Shown here in pieces: positions 12,772 through 20,863 of a stretch of 64,000 nucleotides of DNA. The notes beneath the pieces were generated by a model that was not told where the DNA came from, did not search any database, and saw only the letters and a list, made by a program, of their open reading frames with translations. The stretch spans positions 1 to 64,000 of the forward strand of contig NC_013216.1 of NCBI RefSeq assembly GCF_000024205.1, given 5' to 3'. Source of the stretch: Desulfofarcimen acetoxidans DSM 771 (GTDB taxonomy: Bacteria; Bacillota; Desulfotomaculia; Desulfotomaculales; Desulfofarciminaceae). Every line of letters starts with the position of its first letter. Position 1 is the stretch's first letter. Position numbers and translations under genes: made by a program.

Positions 12772-12847
12772 GACCCATTAGCTCAGTCGGTAGAGCACCT
12801 GACTTTTAATCAGGGTGTCCCGCGTTCGAGTCGCGGATGGGTCACCA
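12772..12847 (+). tRNA. tRNA-Lys (anticodon TTT)
   Basis: A 76-base cloverleaf: acceptor GACCCAT/ATGGGTC, D arm GCTC/GAGC, anticodon loop CTTTTAA in stem CCTGA/TCAGG, T arm CCGCG TTCGAGT CGCGG, encoded CCA. The preceding bases repeat GACCCAT, a local duplication outside the tRNA. Confidence 0.97.
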
Positions 12848-12850
12848 CCA

Positions 12851-12926
12851 GGCCCCATGGTCAAGCGGTCTAAGACACCGCCCTTTCACGGCGGTAACCC
12901 GGGTTCGAATCCCGGTGGGGTCACCA
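12851..12926 (+). tRNA. tRNA-Glu (anticodon TTC)
   Basis: A 76-base cloverleaf with acceptor GGCCCCA/TGGGGTC, anticodon TTC in stem CCGCC/GGCGG, T arm CCGGG TTCGAAT CCCGG and encoded CCA. It starts three bases after tRNA-Lys. Confidence 0.97.
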
Positions 12927-12933
12927 TTTTAAG

Positions 12934-12969
12934 AGAGGTTTTGCTTTAACAGGCAAGACCTCTTTTTTA
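12934..12969 (+). terminator. Terminator of the tRNA-Lys/Glu unit
   Basis: Stem AGAGGTTTTGC/GCAAGACCTCT (one G-T pair) followed by a run of T. Confidence 0.85.
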
Positions 12970-13020
12970 TACTTAATATATTATAAAGAGTTTAGTGCTG
13001 GCAATTGCGGAGGTAAAGAT

Positions 13021-15402
13021 ATGGAGTTGAAAGCCGCTCTAAAAAAATATTTTAATTTTGAGCAATTCAGGGCCGGACAGAGAGAAGTTATAGAATATGT
13101 ATTAAATAAGCAAGATGTTTTGGCAGTAATGCCAACAGGACAAGGTAAATCATTATGCTACCAACTTCCAGCCTTTATGTTGTCAGGAACAACTCTTGTT
13201 ATATCTCCTTTAGTAGCTTTGATGAAAGATCAGGTTGATTCCTTATGGGCAAAAAACCTGGATCAGGTAACATTAATTAACAGCCAAATAGATTTTATTG
13301 ATTACCAGGAAAGAATGACCGGTATAAGTCAAGGCAATTATAAGTTAGTTTATATAGCTCCGGAAAGATTGAGAAACAGTAGATTTATTGAACAGTTATC
13401 CAGAATTAAATTAGATCTTTTGGTAATAGACGAAGCTCATTGCCTATCCCAATGGGGACATGATTTTAGGCCTGATTATCTTAATATCAAGGATTTTTAT
13501 CAAAATCTTAATTACCGCCCGACAATTCTGGCTTTAACTGCGACTGCCACTCCCATGGTACAACAGGATATACTGCACTATCTGGATATTCCAAGAGCGA
13601 AATTAATTAATAGCGGTAGTGATCGCCCTAACCTTTATATGGAAATTATAAGAGTAGATAAAGAAAAAGATAAGCTGCCTGCTTTGAGAGAAACATTAAA
13701 AAACCAGAGAGATAACGGTATTATCTATGCGGCTACCAGAAAGGACAGTGAATGGTTGTCAGTTTGGCTGGCGCGTCATTTGGGGATAAAAACAGCCTGT
13801 TATCATGCGGGATTGAATAAAGATGAGCGCAGCAGAGTGCAGGAGGATTTTTTAGGGGGTAAAATAAATACCGTTGTGGCTACAAATGCTTTTGGAATGG
13901 GTATTGATAAACCCAATATCAGGTTTGTTATTCACTATTGTCTGCCGGCTTCTTTAGAGGCTTATTATCAGGAGATTGGACGCGCGGGAAGAGATAATCT
14001 GCCCTCCCGCTGTACGCTGATTTATGCAGCTAAAGACAAGCAATTACAGGAGTGGATTATTGATAACGATGTTATAAAAAGAGATGATCTAGTGGTTTTC
14101 TGGCGTGCTTTGAAGGAATATATGCAAAACGGTACATCTGTAATACCTATATACCATTTGGAAGAACATAATCTCAATGAAACAAAACAGCGCCTGCTGG
14201 TAAGCATGTTGGAAAGAAGACAATTGATTAAGCTGGCGGACAAAGACCAGGATAATTTAATTCTGGAAGCAGGCGTGGTTAAAGCTACACCGGATATAAT
14301 GAAAGAGGTTATGGCAGAGGCAGAAGAGAGAATAAATTTCCGTAAAGAAAAATTAAATGCTGTAGTTAATTGGATAAACGGCAGCAGCTGCCGCAGAGAG
14401 ATACTTTTAAATTATTTTGGTGAGCAAAAACAATTTAAGCATGATAATTGTTGTGATGCATGCGATAGAGCAAAACGGCTGAATCTTGTCGAGTCTACTT
14501 TGCCTATCGAAGTTTTAAAATGTGTTAAGATATTAACCCGTAATGTTGGGCGTTCTAAACTGGCCGATATTTTAAAAGGATCTAAAGCAAAAGATATTAT
14601 TAGCTTTTCTTATGATAAAGTCCCTTGTTATGGTCAAATGTCTTCCTTTAACCGGAACAAAATAATGAGATTGATTGATAGTTTGTTGGGTGACGGTTAT
14701 TTAATGCAGCAAGGCAGTGAATACCCGGTTTTAATGTTAACTGAAAAGGGTAAAAATGCTTTAGAGAATAAAAAAACCTTACCTGTATGGGAGGATGCGG
14801 CACCGCAGCAGGAGAAAACGGCAGGACTGATTGACGATACAGGGATGAAAATAATTTCAGAGTTGAAAAATTACCGGTTGAAGTTGTCTCAGCAGGAGCA
14901 AAAACCACCTTATGTCTATTTCCATGACCGTGTGTTGGAGGAAATTGCTCTTATGCAGCCTTCCAGCAATGCTCAATTATTATTAATTAATGGTATGGGT
15001 GAGAAAAAGGTTGCTGCTCATGGGCAAGATATTTTAAATATAGTTGCTAAATATACAGGAACGGATCAGCAGGCTAATATTGATTCGACTGCTACAAAAG
15101 AGATATTGCTTAATAAAGTAAAAGAACTTTGCCGGAGTGGTTATAGTATTGAAAATATAGCTCAGGAAACAGGCAGAGCTGTATCCACTGTAGAGACTTA
15201 TCTTGAACAACTGGTCAGTGAGGGAAAACTGGAATTGGCTGAGCTATTGTCCTGGGAAGTCAGAAAGCAGATTTACCTGGTAATAGAAAAATTCGGATTA
15301 ATGTCTCAGCTTAAAATAATAAAAGATAATCTGCCGGAAGATATATCTTATCACTATATAAAGCTTGTACGCTCAGCTTTGTTAAGAAGATATGAAGTAT
15401 AA
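13021..15402 (+). CDS. recQ: ATP-dependent DNA helicase RecQ
   Basis: RecQ is a 3'-5' helicase used in recombinational repair. The 793 residues include the Q motif region FRAGQ, Walker A PTGQGKS at about 38-44, DEAH at about 137-140, motif [11 protein letters not shown], a zinc-binding region with [12 protein letters not shown] and CCDAC, a winged-helix RQC domain, an HRDC domain, and an extra C-terminal helix-turn-helix segment (about residues 690-790) seen in many Firmicute RecQ proteins. ATG follows GGAGGT. The longer than E. coli length is due to that C-terminal extension. Confidence 0.96.
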   Translation: MELKAALKKYFNFEQFRAGQREVIEYVLNKQDVLAVMPTGQGKSLCYQLPAFMLSGTTLVISPLVALMKDQVDSLWAKNLDQVTLINSQIDFIDYQERMTGISQGNYKLVYIAPERLRNSRFIEQLSRIKLDLLVIDEAHCLSQWGHDFRPDYLNIKDFYQNLNYRPTILALTATATPMVQQDILHYLDIPRAKLINSGSDRPNLYMEIIRVDKEKDKLPALRETLKNQRDNGIIYAATRKDSEWLSVWLARHLGIKTACYHAGLNKDERSRVQEDFLGGKINTVVATNAFGMGIDKPNIRFVIHYCLPASLEAYYQEIGRAGRDNLPSRCTLIYAAKDKQLQEWIIDNDVIKRDDLVVFWRALKEYMQNGTSVIPIYHLEEHNLNETKQRLLVSMLERRQLIKLADKDQDNLILEAGVVKATPDIMKEVMAEAEERINFRKEKLNAVVNWINGSSCRREILLNYFGEQKQFKHDNCCDACDRAKRLNLVESTLPIEVLKCVKILTRNVGRSKLADILKGSKAKDIISFSYDKVPCYGQMSSFNRNKIMRLIDSLLGDGYLMQQGSEYPVLMLTEKGKNALENKKTLPVWEDAAPQQEKTAGLIDDTGMKIISELKNYRLKLSQQEQKPPYVYFHDRVLEEIALMQPSSNAQLLLINGMGEKKVAAHGQDILNIVAKYTGTDQQANIDSTATKEILLNKVKELCRSGYSIENIAQETGRAVSTVETYLEQLVSEGKLELAELLSWEVRKQIYLVIEKFGLMSQLKIIKDNLPEDISYHYIKLVRSALLRRYEV

Positions 15403-15422
15403 AAATTCAACCGGAGTATATC

Positions 15423-15450
15423 TTGACTTTTATTAATTGTGTGGTATAAT
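15423..15450 (+). promoter_or_regulatory. Promoter of tRNA-Gly
   Basis: TTGACT (15423-15428), 16-base spacer and TATAAT (15445-15450), 12 bases before the tRNA. Confidence 0.75.
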
Positions 15451-15462
15451 AATTCTCACTTA

Positions 15463-15537
15463 GCGGGTGTAGCTCAACGGTAGAGCACCAGCTTCCCAAG
15501 CTGGGGGTTGCGAGTTCGAGTCTCGTCACCCGCTCCA
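15463..15537 (+). tRNA. tRNA-Gly (anticodon CCC)
   Basis: A 75-base cloverleaf with acceptor GCGGGTG/CACCCGC, anticodon loop TTCCCAA in stem CCAGC/GCTGG, T arm CGAGT..., discriminator T and encoded CCA. Its 3' end borders a decayed integrase gene, the usual arrangement when a tRNA 3' end served as an integration site. Confidence 0.95.
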
Positions 15538-15635
15538 ACTAAATCAAGGGTTCAGAAGTTAGGAGCCTGACAGTAAAAACGAATTTGACAGTGAAACTGA
15601 AAACAAAAAATCCTGCTCAAGGGCAGGTTAAGAAT

Positions 15636-15667
15636 AACCTTTCAGGTATTGCCGGAAGGTTTTTTTA
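15636..15667 (+). terminator. Terminator downstream of tRNA-Gly
   Basis: Stem AACCTT/AAGGTT with an inner GC-rich part and a following run of T; also placed to act between the tRNA and the converging integrase remnant. Confidence 0.7.
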
Positions 15668-15671
15668 TTTG

Positions 15672-16235
15672 CTATTTTTTAGATACCACATCGGAGAACA
15701 ATATATTTTCAATAACCTTGAGTGCCTCTGTTTTCATTGCTTTATTGGTCTTACAATAAATATCATACGTTGTGGATATTTTAGCATGTCCCAGTATTTC
15801 CTGCAGGACTTTAGGCTCTTCCCTGGCCTCCAGCATTAACGTTGCAAAAGTGTGTCGCATGGCGTGTGAAACTTAATATGAGGCAAACCTGCTCTTTCTA
15901 ATATTTTAGTATGCAGCCGGAAAAAATTCCGGGGTTCAGTTGGTTTGCCTTCCACCGTGGCAAATACCAGATCGTTATCATGATACGCTTCACCCAGGGG
16001 CAGCTTTTCTTGTGCTTGCCGGGCTTTATGGTTTTTAATCTTCTGTAATATACCTGGTAATAATGGAATTTCATGTTTACCCTTTTCTATATTAGGTTCA
16101 GAAAATATTAGCTTGGATGTTTTTTCATCCGGAAAGGTGACATGGGCCAGAGTCCTTTTAATACTTATGAATATTATTCTTAAAGTCAATATCCTCCCAT
16201 TTGAAGGCTAATAATTCGCCTCGTTTTGACTATTA
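15672..16235 (-). pseudogene. Tyrosine recombinase (integrase) remnant, frameshifted and 5'-truncated
   Basis: Three reading frames on the minus strand add up to the catalytic half of a phage-type integrase. Near 16235-16180 one frame reads KRGELLAFKWEDIDFKNN (the first catalytic Arg region). The next frame continues ISIKRTLAHVTF...ERAGLPHIKFH. The last gives RHTFATLMLEAREEP, ILGHAKISTTYDIY with the H-x-x-R box and the catalytic Tyr. At least two frameshifts, and stops upstream, show the gene is dead and lacks its N-terminus. It converges on tRNA-Gly, the likely former attachment site. No second copy of the tRNA 3' end was found downstream, so the other edge of the element cannot be placed. 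Confidence 0.88.
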
Positions 16236-16381
16236 ATAATGCGTACCAGGGTGGGACATTTTATTTGCTCTTGGGGTGTTTCTATGGGGATTTGTGCTTA
16301 AGGAAAGTTTAAAAATATTTTCCAAAATTTTATTTAGGCAGCAGGAATTTTTGTTGAATTAGTAGAATCTAAGTTCATAGT

Positions 16382-16407
16382 GAATAGTACATTTAAAAAA
16401 ACTATTC
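16382..16407 (+). promoter_or_regulatory. Inverted repeat upstream of the TAC-like module, possible operator
   Basis: GAATAGT (16382-16388) and ACTATTC (16401-16407), 53 bases before the first gene and close to TATAAT-like sequences at about 16408 and 16430. The position fits an autoregulatory operator, as is common for toxin-antitoxin genes. Inference only. Confidence 0.4.
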
Positions 16408-16459
16408 TATAATACTTTGTTTAATAGTATTATAATTAATAAAAGAGGAAAGAATCATA

Positions 16460-16975
16460 ATGGCTGAAACTTTTATTGGGTTTCATGGTACTACTGCAGA
16501 AAACGCTAAAGAAATAATAAAAACGAGATATTTTAAATATTCAATGGATGATGAAGAATGGTTAGGTGAAGGTGTATATTTCTTTGAAAAGGATATTAAA
16601 CAAGCATATTATTATTGTGTTAAGGCAAAGAAATATACTAACTGGACGATATTAAAAAGTAAAATAGTATGTAATGTGTTTTGGGATTTAACTTTAACCG
16701 ATCATGTAGAAGAGTTTCAAAAAATAGCAAAGCTATTTAAAGATAGATATCATAAAAGAAAAGATGGTCGTCCTAGAAAACTAATGAACGCCGTTGTATT
16801 TAATGCGATGTATAAATTAAAACCGTTTGATATTATAAGAGCTCCATTTCCCGTACCTAAAGGTTACGTTGTACAAAGAACTAACATTGTACCAATACAT
16901 ATTCAATTATGTGTTAGAAATTCTGAGTGTATATGTAAAGACTCAATTGAGGAGGTGTCATATAATGGACATTAA
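16460..16975 (+). CDS. ADP-ribosyltransferase-like protein, putative toxin of a TAC module
   Basis: A 171-residue protein that I link to ADP-ribosyltransferase-like/DUF3990-type folds by two motifs: an N-terminal FHGTTAENAKEII (the H-G-T segment that binds NAD in PARP/ART folds) and LGEGVYFFEKDIKQAYYY about 35 residues later. The C-terminal half is rich in Lys and aromatic residues and has no recognised motif. ATG follows AGAGGAAAG. Its last 11 bases overlap the next gene. A SecB-like chaperone sits two genes on, which suggests the toxin of a toxin-antitoxin-chaperone triad. The motif match is by eye; the toxin role is inferred from context. Confidence 0.6.
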   Translation: MAETFIGFHGTTAENAKEIIKTRYFKYSMDDEEWLGEGVYFFEKDIKQAYYYCVKAKKYTNWTILKSKIVCNVFWDLTLTDHVEEFQKIAKLFKDRYHKRKDGRPRKLMNAVVFNAMYKLKPFDIIRAPFPVPKGYVVQRTNIVPIHIQLCVRNSECICKDSIEEVSYNGH

Positions 16976-17210
16976 AAAGTATAGTGAAGAAGTAATAGAT
17001 TTGCTCAATAATTTATCAGACGAAGAATTTGATATGCTTTTAATAGATGCGGGCATAGTTGAAGTAGATGAATGTCCTTTTGTGATGGATACTTCACTTA
17101 AAATTAGTCTTAGCATGTCTGTATCCTATAAAGAAGCAGCAGGTATTTATTCGCATTCAATAACCGACGCAAATAAAAATAACTTTGTGGTTGATTTAAA
17201 GGTGGCTTAG
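16965..17210 (+). CDS. Small acidic protein, putative antitoxin of the TAC module
   Basis: An 81-residue protein without a family I recognise. The start is the ATG at 16965, seven bases after GAGGAGGTG; a longer frame from 16869 would run far into the upstream gene. The N-terminal third is helical and acidic (EEVIDLLNNLSDEEFDMLL). The rest is predicted beta-rich and hydrophobic, as in the chaperone-addiction tails of TAC antitoxins. It overlaps the putative toxin gene by 11 bases and ends in UAG two bases before the SecB-like gene, so the three are surely one operon. The antitoxin role is inferred from size and position. Confidence 0.6.
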   Translation: MDIKKYSEEVIDLLNNLSDEEFDMLLIDAGIVEVDECPFVMDTSLKISLSMSVSYKEAAGIYSHSITDANKNNFVVDLKVA

Positions 17211-17212
17211 AA

Positions 17213-17644
17213 ATGGACAATCAGTTAGTTAGTGTTTTTAAGTTTATTGATTATAAAGTTGATTATATTAATTTTAAATTAAATTCTGGTTTTACATTTG
17301 AAGAGCCTATAGATATTGATTTTGATTTGCGAGTTGAGATGGCATTTAATAGTGAAAAACCTAAAGGAAAAATAACTATAAATGCGATTGTTTTTGACAA
17401 TGCGGAGGAAAATAGGTTCCCTTTTTTTTTAGATATTGCAGTTACTGGACTATTTGCAGGCGAAGACGGCATGCCTATTGAAGAGTTTAGAAAATATTGT
17501 GAGACAAGTGGAACGGCCGCAATGTTTCCATTCCTAAGATCAGCAATTGCTGATATCACCCGAACTGCTAATATAGAGTCATTGATATTACCTATAATTA
17601 ATATTCGTAATTTAATGAAGAAAGACGTGGAATCTAAGACCTAA
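17213..17644 (+). CDS. SecB-like chaperone
   Basis: A 143-residue protein of the SecB fold. The C-terminal part SGTAAMFPFLRSAIADITRTANIESLILPIINI follows the SecB pattern in which a Phe-Pro-x-x-Arg helix precedes the Pro-containing tail. The upstream half has the expected beta strands. Firmicutes normally lack housekeeping SecB, and SecB homologues outside Proteobacteria are often parts of toxin-antitoxin-chaperone systems, such as Rv1957 of Mycobacterium tuberculosis. Its place as third gene after a putative toxin and small antitoxin fits that. It starts two bases after the preceding stop and is followed by a terminator. Confidence 0.78.
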   Translation: MDNQLVSVFKFIDYKVDYINFKLNSGFTFEEPIDIDFDLRVEMAFNSEKPKGKITINAIVFDNAEENRFPFFLDIAVTGLFAGEDGMPIEEFRKYCETSGTAAMFPFLRSAIADITRTANIESLILPIINIRNLMKKDVESKT

Positions 17645-17688
17645 TTAATCTCCTAAGAATACAGGAGTTTTGGGTCTTATATTTTTTT
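17635..17688 (+). terminator. Terminator of the TAC-like operon
   Basis: Outer stem TAAGACC/GGTCTTA enclosing a CTCCT/AGGAG hairpin, followed by ATATTTTTTT. The 5' arm overlaps the end of the SecB-like gene. Confidence 0.75.
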
Positions 17689-17960
17689 AAGCAATACATC
17701 AACAATAGGTTAAATCTCTGCCCAATTTCTAATCTCTAAAAACAAAATCCATTGTTTATAGGATTTTGTTTTTAATGTATTTGGATGATTTGATTCTTTC
17801 TATAGAACATATTGGTACTATATCTGTAATTTGTATCTAGTATTTTGGGTGCCCAATAATCATGAAAATATTGGTTGATGATACTCTAAGCCATGGAGTT
17901 GATACTTTCCATGCAGATGTACCTACTTTATCACAATGCCAATAACTTGGTGTTGCTTAT
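17689..17960 (+). other. Non-coding stretch
   Basis: No supported gene, strong repeat or RNA on either strand. It borders a broken gene on the minus strand and is probably island debris. Confidence 0.4.
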
Positions 17961-18381
17961 TTATATTAGTTTTACCCATCCCTTTTTAGCAATCGGATCA
18001 TAATAGACGAAATAAATTTTAAACGGTTCCATAGTTACCGATTCCCTTAATTGCTTAAATAAAATATCAATAGAGCCTTGTTCACATGTATCAGTCAACC
18101 GGTCATTGAGCATAGTAGACACTGTACGTCAGGAAAAACATATGCCTCCAGAATAAGTATAACATCGCTTTAGGAACCTCGTTAGGACTCATAATATATT
18201 GCAAATCTATTCGCTGAACGTATTGATCTGTGAGTAATATTGTACCTGACATAATAGCTATTAAAATACTAACAATAACCAAGATCCATTTAATCCTAAT
18301 CTTCAAATGAAGCAATACCTTCCCTTTTTTCATGAATAAACAAATGAAACCAGTCACTACGCTGGGATAACCATAGCACAC
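17961..18381 (-). pseudogene. Broken gene for a small single-pass membrane protein
   Basis: The 5' part (18381-18103) encodes a basic start, a hydrophobic helix WILVIVSILIAIMSGTIL and an extracytoplasmic segment QYIMSPNEVPKAMLYLF before reaching a stop. The sequence continues sensibly in another frame at 18113-17961: MLNDRLTDTCEQGSIDILF, then YFVYYDPIAKKGWVKLI and a stop. Together they look like one gene of about 130 codons interrupted by a frameshift near 18110-18140. I do not recognise the family. Two adjacent unrelated fragments is the alternative. Confidence 0.45.
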
Positions 18382-18497
18382 CCTACTCCCTGCTAAATAG
18401 TTACAAGAATCGGAAATTATATTTGAAAATGAAATATTGAGGACTTCCCGGCTGGACTGTGTTATAATTTCTTAAAAATGCAAAGGAGGGGAAACCA

Positions 18498-19040
18498 ATG
18501 CAAGAAACACTGTACACTTACGACGATTACTTAAAATTGGACGACGATAACCGATATGAGATAATCGGGGGTAAGTTGATTATGGTACCTTCTCCAAAGT
18601 CTAAACATCAAATAATTAGTTTAGAATTAGCGTCTACACTGCTGGATTATGTACGAAAAAATAAATTAGGCAGAGTTATTACCGCCCCGATGGATGTTGT
18701 TTTGTCTCACACTGAAAAACCACAGCCGGACATTTTATTTATTTCAAAGGATAGGCTGAACATTATTACTGAAAATAATATTCAAGGCACACCGGATTTG
18801 CTGATTGAGATACTTTCACCGTCAACTGCCATATATGACCGTACAGAAAAAAGCAAGATATATTACAAATATGGGGTCAAGGAGTATTGGATTGTTGACC
18901 CGGATATTAAATGCATAGAAATTTTTGTACCGGGAGAAATGAACTGGAACCTATTTGGAGCATTTAACATAAATGATATTTTGGTATCGCCACTCTTATC
19001 AGGTCTGGAGATTAATATGAAGGAATTGTTCGACATATGA
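18498..19040 (+). CDS. Uma2 family endonuclease (DUF820)
   Basis: A 180-residue Uma2 protein, a PD-(D/E)XK-fold family of unknown biological role that is abundant in mobile regions. Visible core: YEIIGGKLIMVPSPKSKHQ at the start, the acidic pair QPDILF and LIEILSPSTAIYDRTEK-x-x-YYKYGVKEYWIVDP, where Asp, Glu and Lys form the nuclease site. ATG follows AAAGGAGGGG, with a TATAAT at 18463-18468. The active-site residues are present, so it may be active. Confidence 0.88.
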   Translation: MQETLYTYDDYLKLDDDNRYEIIGGKLIMVPSPKSKHQIISLELASTLLDYVRKNKLGRVITAPMDVVLSHTEKPQPDILFISKDRLNIITENNIQGTPDLLIEILSPSTAIYDRTEKSKIYYKYGVKEYWIVDPDIKCIEIFVPGEMNWNLFGAFNINDILVSPLLSGLEINMKELFDI

Positions 19041-19061
19041 ATATATTGATTAGTGCAAGAG

Positions 19062-19280
19062 CTACAAGGATTTAAAGTTTATTAATGGCCAACCATCATT
19101 ATTCTTTTCCACAATGAAGTTGACTTTACTATTATTAATTTGGCCGAGAACTTTTGTAAAGTCACCACTAGATCTTTCAATTATACAATCACATATTACC
19201 TTAATAGAAGCGTTTATTGGTAGAAACACACTTCTCACGGCAGCAACAAAGCCAATCTGATAACTCATCAGGTTCACCAT
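19062..19280 (-). CDS. Small hypothetical protein
   Basis: A possible 72-residue protein starting MVNLMSYQIGFVAAVRS and ending NFIVEKNNDGWPLINFKSL. The amino-acid make-up looks protein-like, but no clear Shine-Dalgarno precedes either ATG and I know no relative. It lies on the opposite strand to its neighbours in the island. It may be real, a remnant, or chance. Confidence 0.35.
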   Translation of the reverse strand: MVNLMSYQIGFVAAVRSVFLPINASIKVICDCIIERSSGDFTKVLGQINNSKVNFIVEKNNDGWPLINFKSL

Positions 19281-19562
19281 CTTAATTAGAATAAATATAA
19301 CACATATTACATTTTGCTGAATAGTTACTTTTTTCTTTAGATATCGCTCTGTTAAAAAATAGAACCTGCTAATCCAATAACAAAATGGTTAAATTGTAAA
19401 AAACTATAGCCGGAGTATCAATTCTAAATATAACAAGACCAGGGTGGGGCTTCCCGTATGCTGCCTTTGAAGAAATTAAAGGCTGGCGGAGGAGGAAACC
19501 TGACCGCCGGTATCGCAAGAAAAAAATACCGGAAAGGAAATTGTGGACAGGGAGAAAAAAAC

Positions 19563-20468
19563 ATGATTCTCTCCGCCTCGCGAAGAACAGACATACCGTG
19601 TTTTTATTCCGACTGGTTCATGAACCGAATCAGAGCCGGATATGTCTTAACACGCAATCCTATGAATCACGCGCAGCTTTCGCGTATACCCCTCTCGCCC
19701 GAAATCGTTGACTGCATCGTCTTCTGGACGAAGGACGCAAAAAACATTATGCCGCACCTCGGTGTGCTTGATGGCATGGGTTATAAATACTGTTTTCAGT
19801 TTACACTGACACCGTATAACCGCTCACTTGAGCGAAATCTGCGCGGCAAAGCCGAAATTGAGGATACCTTCATTGCACTGTCAAAGCAAATAGGCAAAAA
19901 ACAAATTATATGGCGTTATGATCCGATAATACTCAACAGCACGCTGGATATTGCATACCATAGGGCGCAGTTTGAGCGGATGTGCGACAAACTTGCGGAC
20001 TATACAGAAACATTGATAATCAGCTTTGTTGACATTTATACTAAGTTGAAAACAAATTTAATTCGCGAAATTACTCCAGATGAAATCATCAAATTGAGCA
20101 AATTCATTGGCAAAACTGCAAAAGCCTATGGATTGAGCGTTGTTGCCTGCTGTGAGAAAGACAGTCTTATACAATACGGCATAGAAAAAGCGAGCTGTAT
20201 TGATAAAATAATGCTCGAAAAAGTCTGCGGGTGCAAACTTAACATTTTGCCTGACAAAAATCAACGCCCCGGTTGCGGGTGTATGGAGAGCGTTGATATC
20301 GGTGCATACAACACATGCTTAAACGGCTGTGTGTACTGCTACGCAAATGGCAATCCTGCCGTTATTGAGCGTCGGTATAATTCGCACAATCCTCAAAATG
20401 AACTGATAATCGGTACGGTTGCTGACAAGGAAAAGATTATGGAAAGAAAGGTTAAATCGCACAGGTGA
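19563..20468 (+). CDS. DUF1848 family protein
   Basis: A 301-residue DUF1848 protein. The N-terminus ILSASRRTDIPCFYSDWFMNR, the middle FWTKDAKNIMPHL and IIWRYDPI, and the C-terminal cysteine cluster CGCMESVDIGAYNTC-x4-CVYCYAN are family hallmarks; the CxxCxYCYAN-like cluster suggests an iron-sulfur centre of radical-SAM type. Biochemical function is not established. The ATG at 19563 follows AGGGAG and begins at the conserved domain; a longer frame to 19458 has no support. Codon use (Cys- and Arg-rich, more G+C) differs somewhat from neighbours, in line with transfer. Confidence 0.85.
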   Translation: MILSASRRTDIPCFYSDWFMNRIRAGYVLTRNPMNHAQLSRIPLSPEIVDCIVFWTKDAKNIMPHLGVLDGMGYKYCFQFTLTPYNRSLERNLRGKAEIEDTFIALSKQIGKKQIIWRYDPIILNSTLDIAYHRAQFERMCDKLADYTETLIISFVDIYTKLKTNLIREITPDEIIKLSKFIGKTAKAYGLSVVACCEKDSLIQYGIEKASCIDKIMLEKVCGCKLNILPDKNQRPGCGCMESVDIGAYNTCLNGCVYCYANGNPAVIERRYNSHNPQNELIIGTVADKEKIMERKVKSHR

Positions 20469-20602
20469 AAGACAAAAGTATAGTAGGTCGTCAAATGCGA
20501 ATTGTCCATTATGCTTAATTCATACAATGATAGCTTTAATATCATTTAAAAATTAAGAGATATCGAAGGTGAATACACAAAACAATTAAACATAAATAAG
20601 CT

Positions 20603-20632
20603 AAGGCCTTCCTTTAAAAGGGAGGCCTTTTT
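20603..20632 (+). terminator. Terminator between convergent genes
   Basis: AAGGCCTTCC/GGGAGGCCTT stem with a TTTTT tail. The surrounding 395 bases (20469-20863) hold no supported gene. Confidence 0.8.
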
Positions 20633-20863
20633 GTTAACCATCTGCTAACTTGATTTTAAAACTTATATTAAACATTCGCGTTCATTCGTTCGTGTCTATC
20701 CGGAAATTATTTAGAATTGTCATTTCTGCTATTGCAAGTGAATAACCTTTGATCTTTTAGTGAATTTAACCAGGCAGGTTAATAAGATAGCAGCATTATT
20801 AGTAGATAAATAGGACTATTGTTAAATGGACAAAAAATTCACTTGATTAAACATGATTAACCA

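Noticed and set aside
12764-12779. A second tRNA start before tRNA-Lys
   Set aside because: The repeated GACCCAT at 12764 is only a short local duplication; the cloverleaf begins at 12772.
15585-15839. An 84-residue plus-strand protein after tRNA-Gly
   Set aside because: It lies antisense to the integrase remnant, whose motifs are clear, and has no ribosome-binding site.
16869-16964. N-terminal extension of the small antitoxin candidate
   Set aside because: It would overlap the upstream gene by over 100 bases, whereas ATG 16965 has a GAGGAGGTG site at the right distance.
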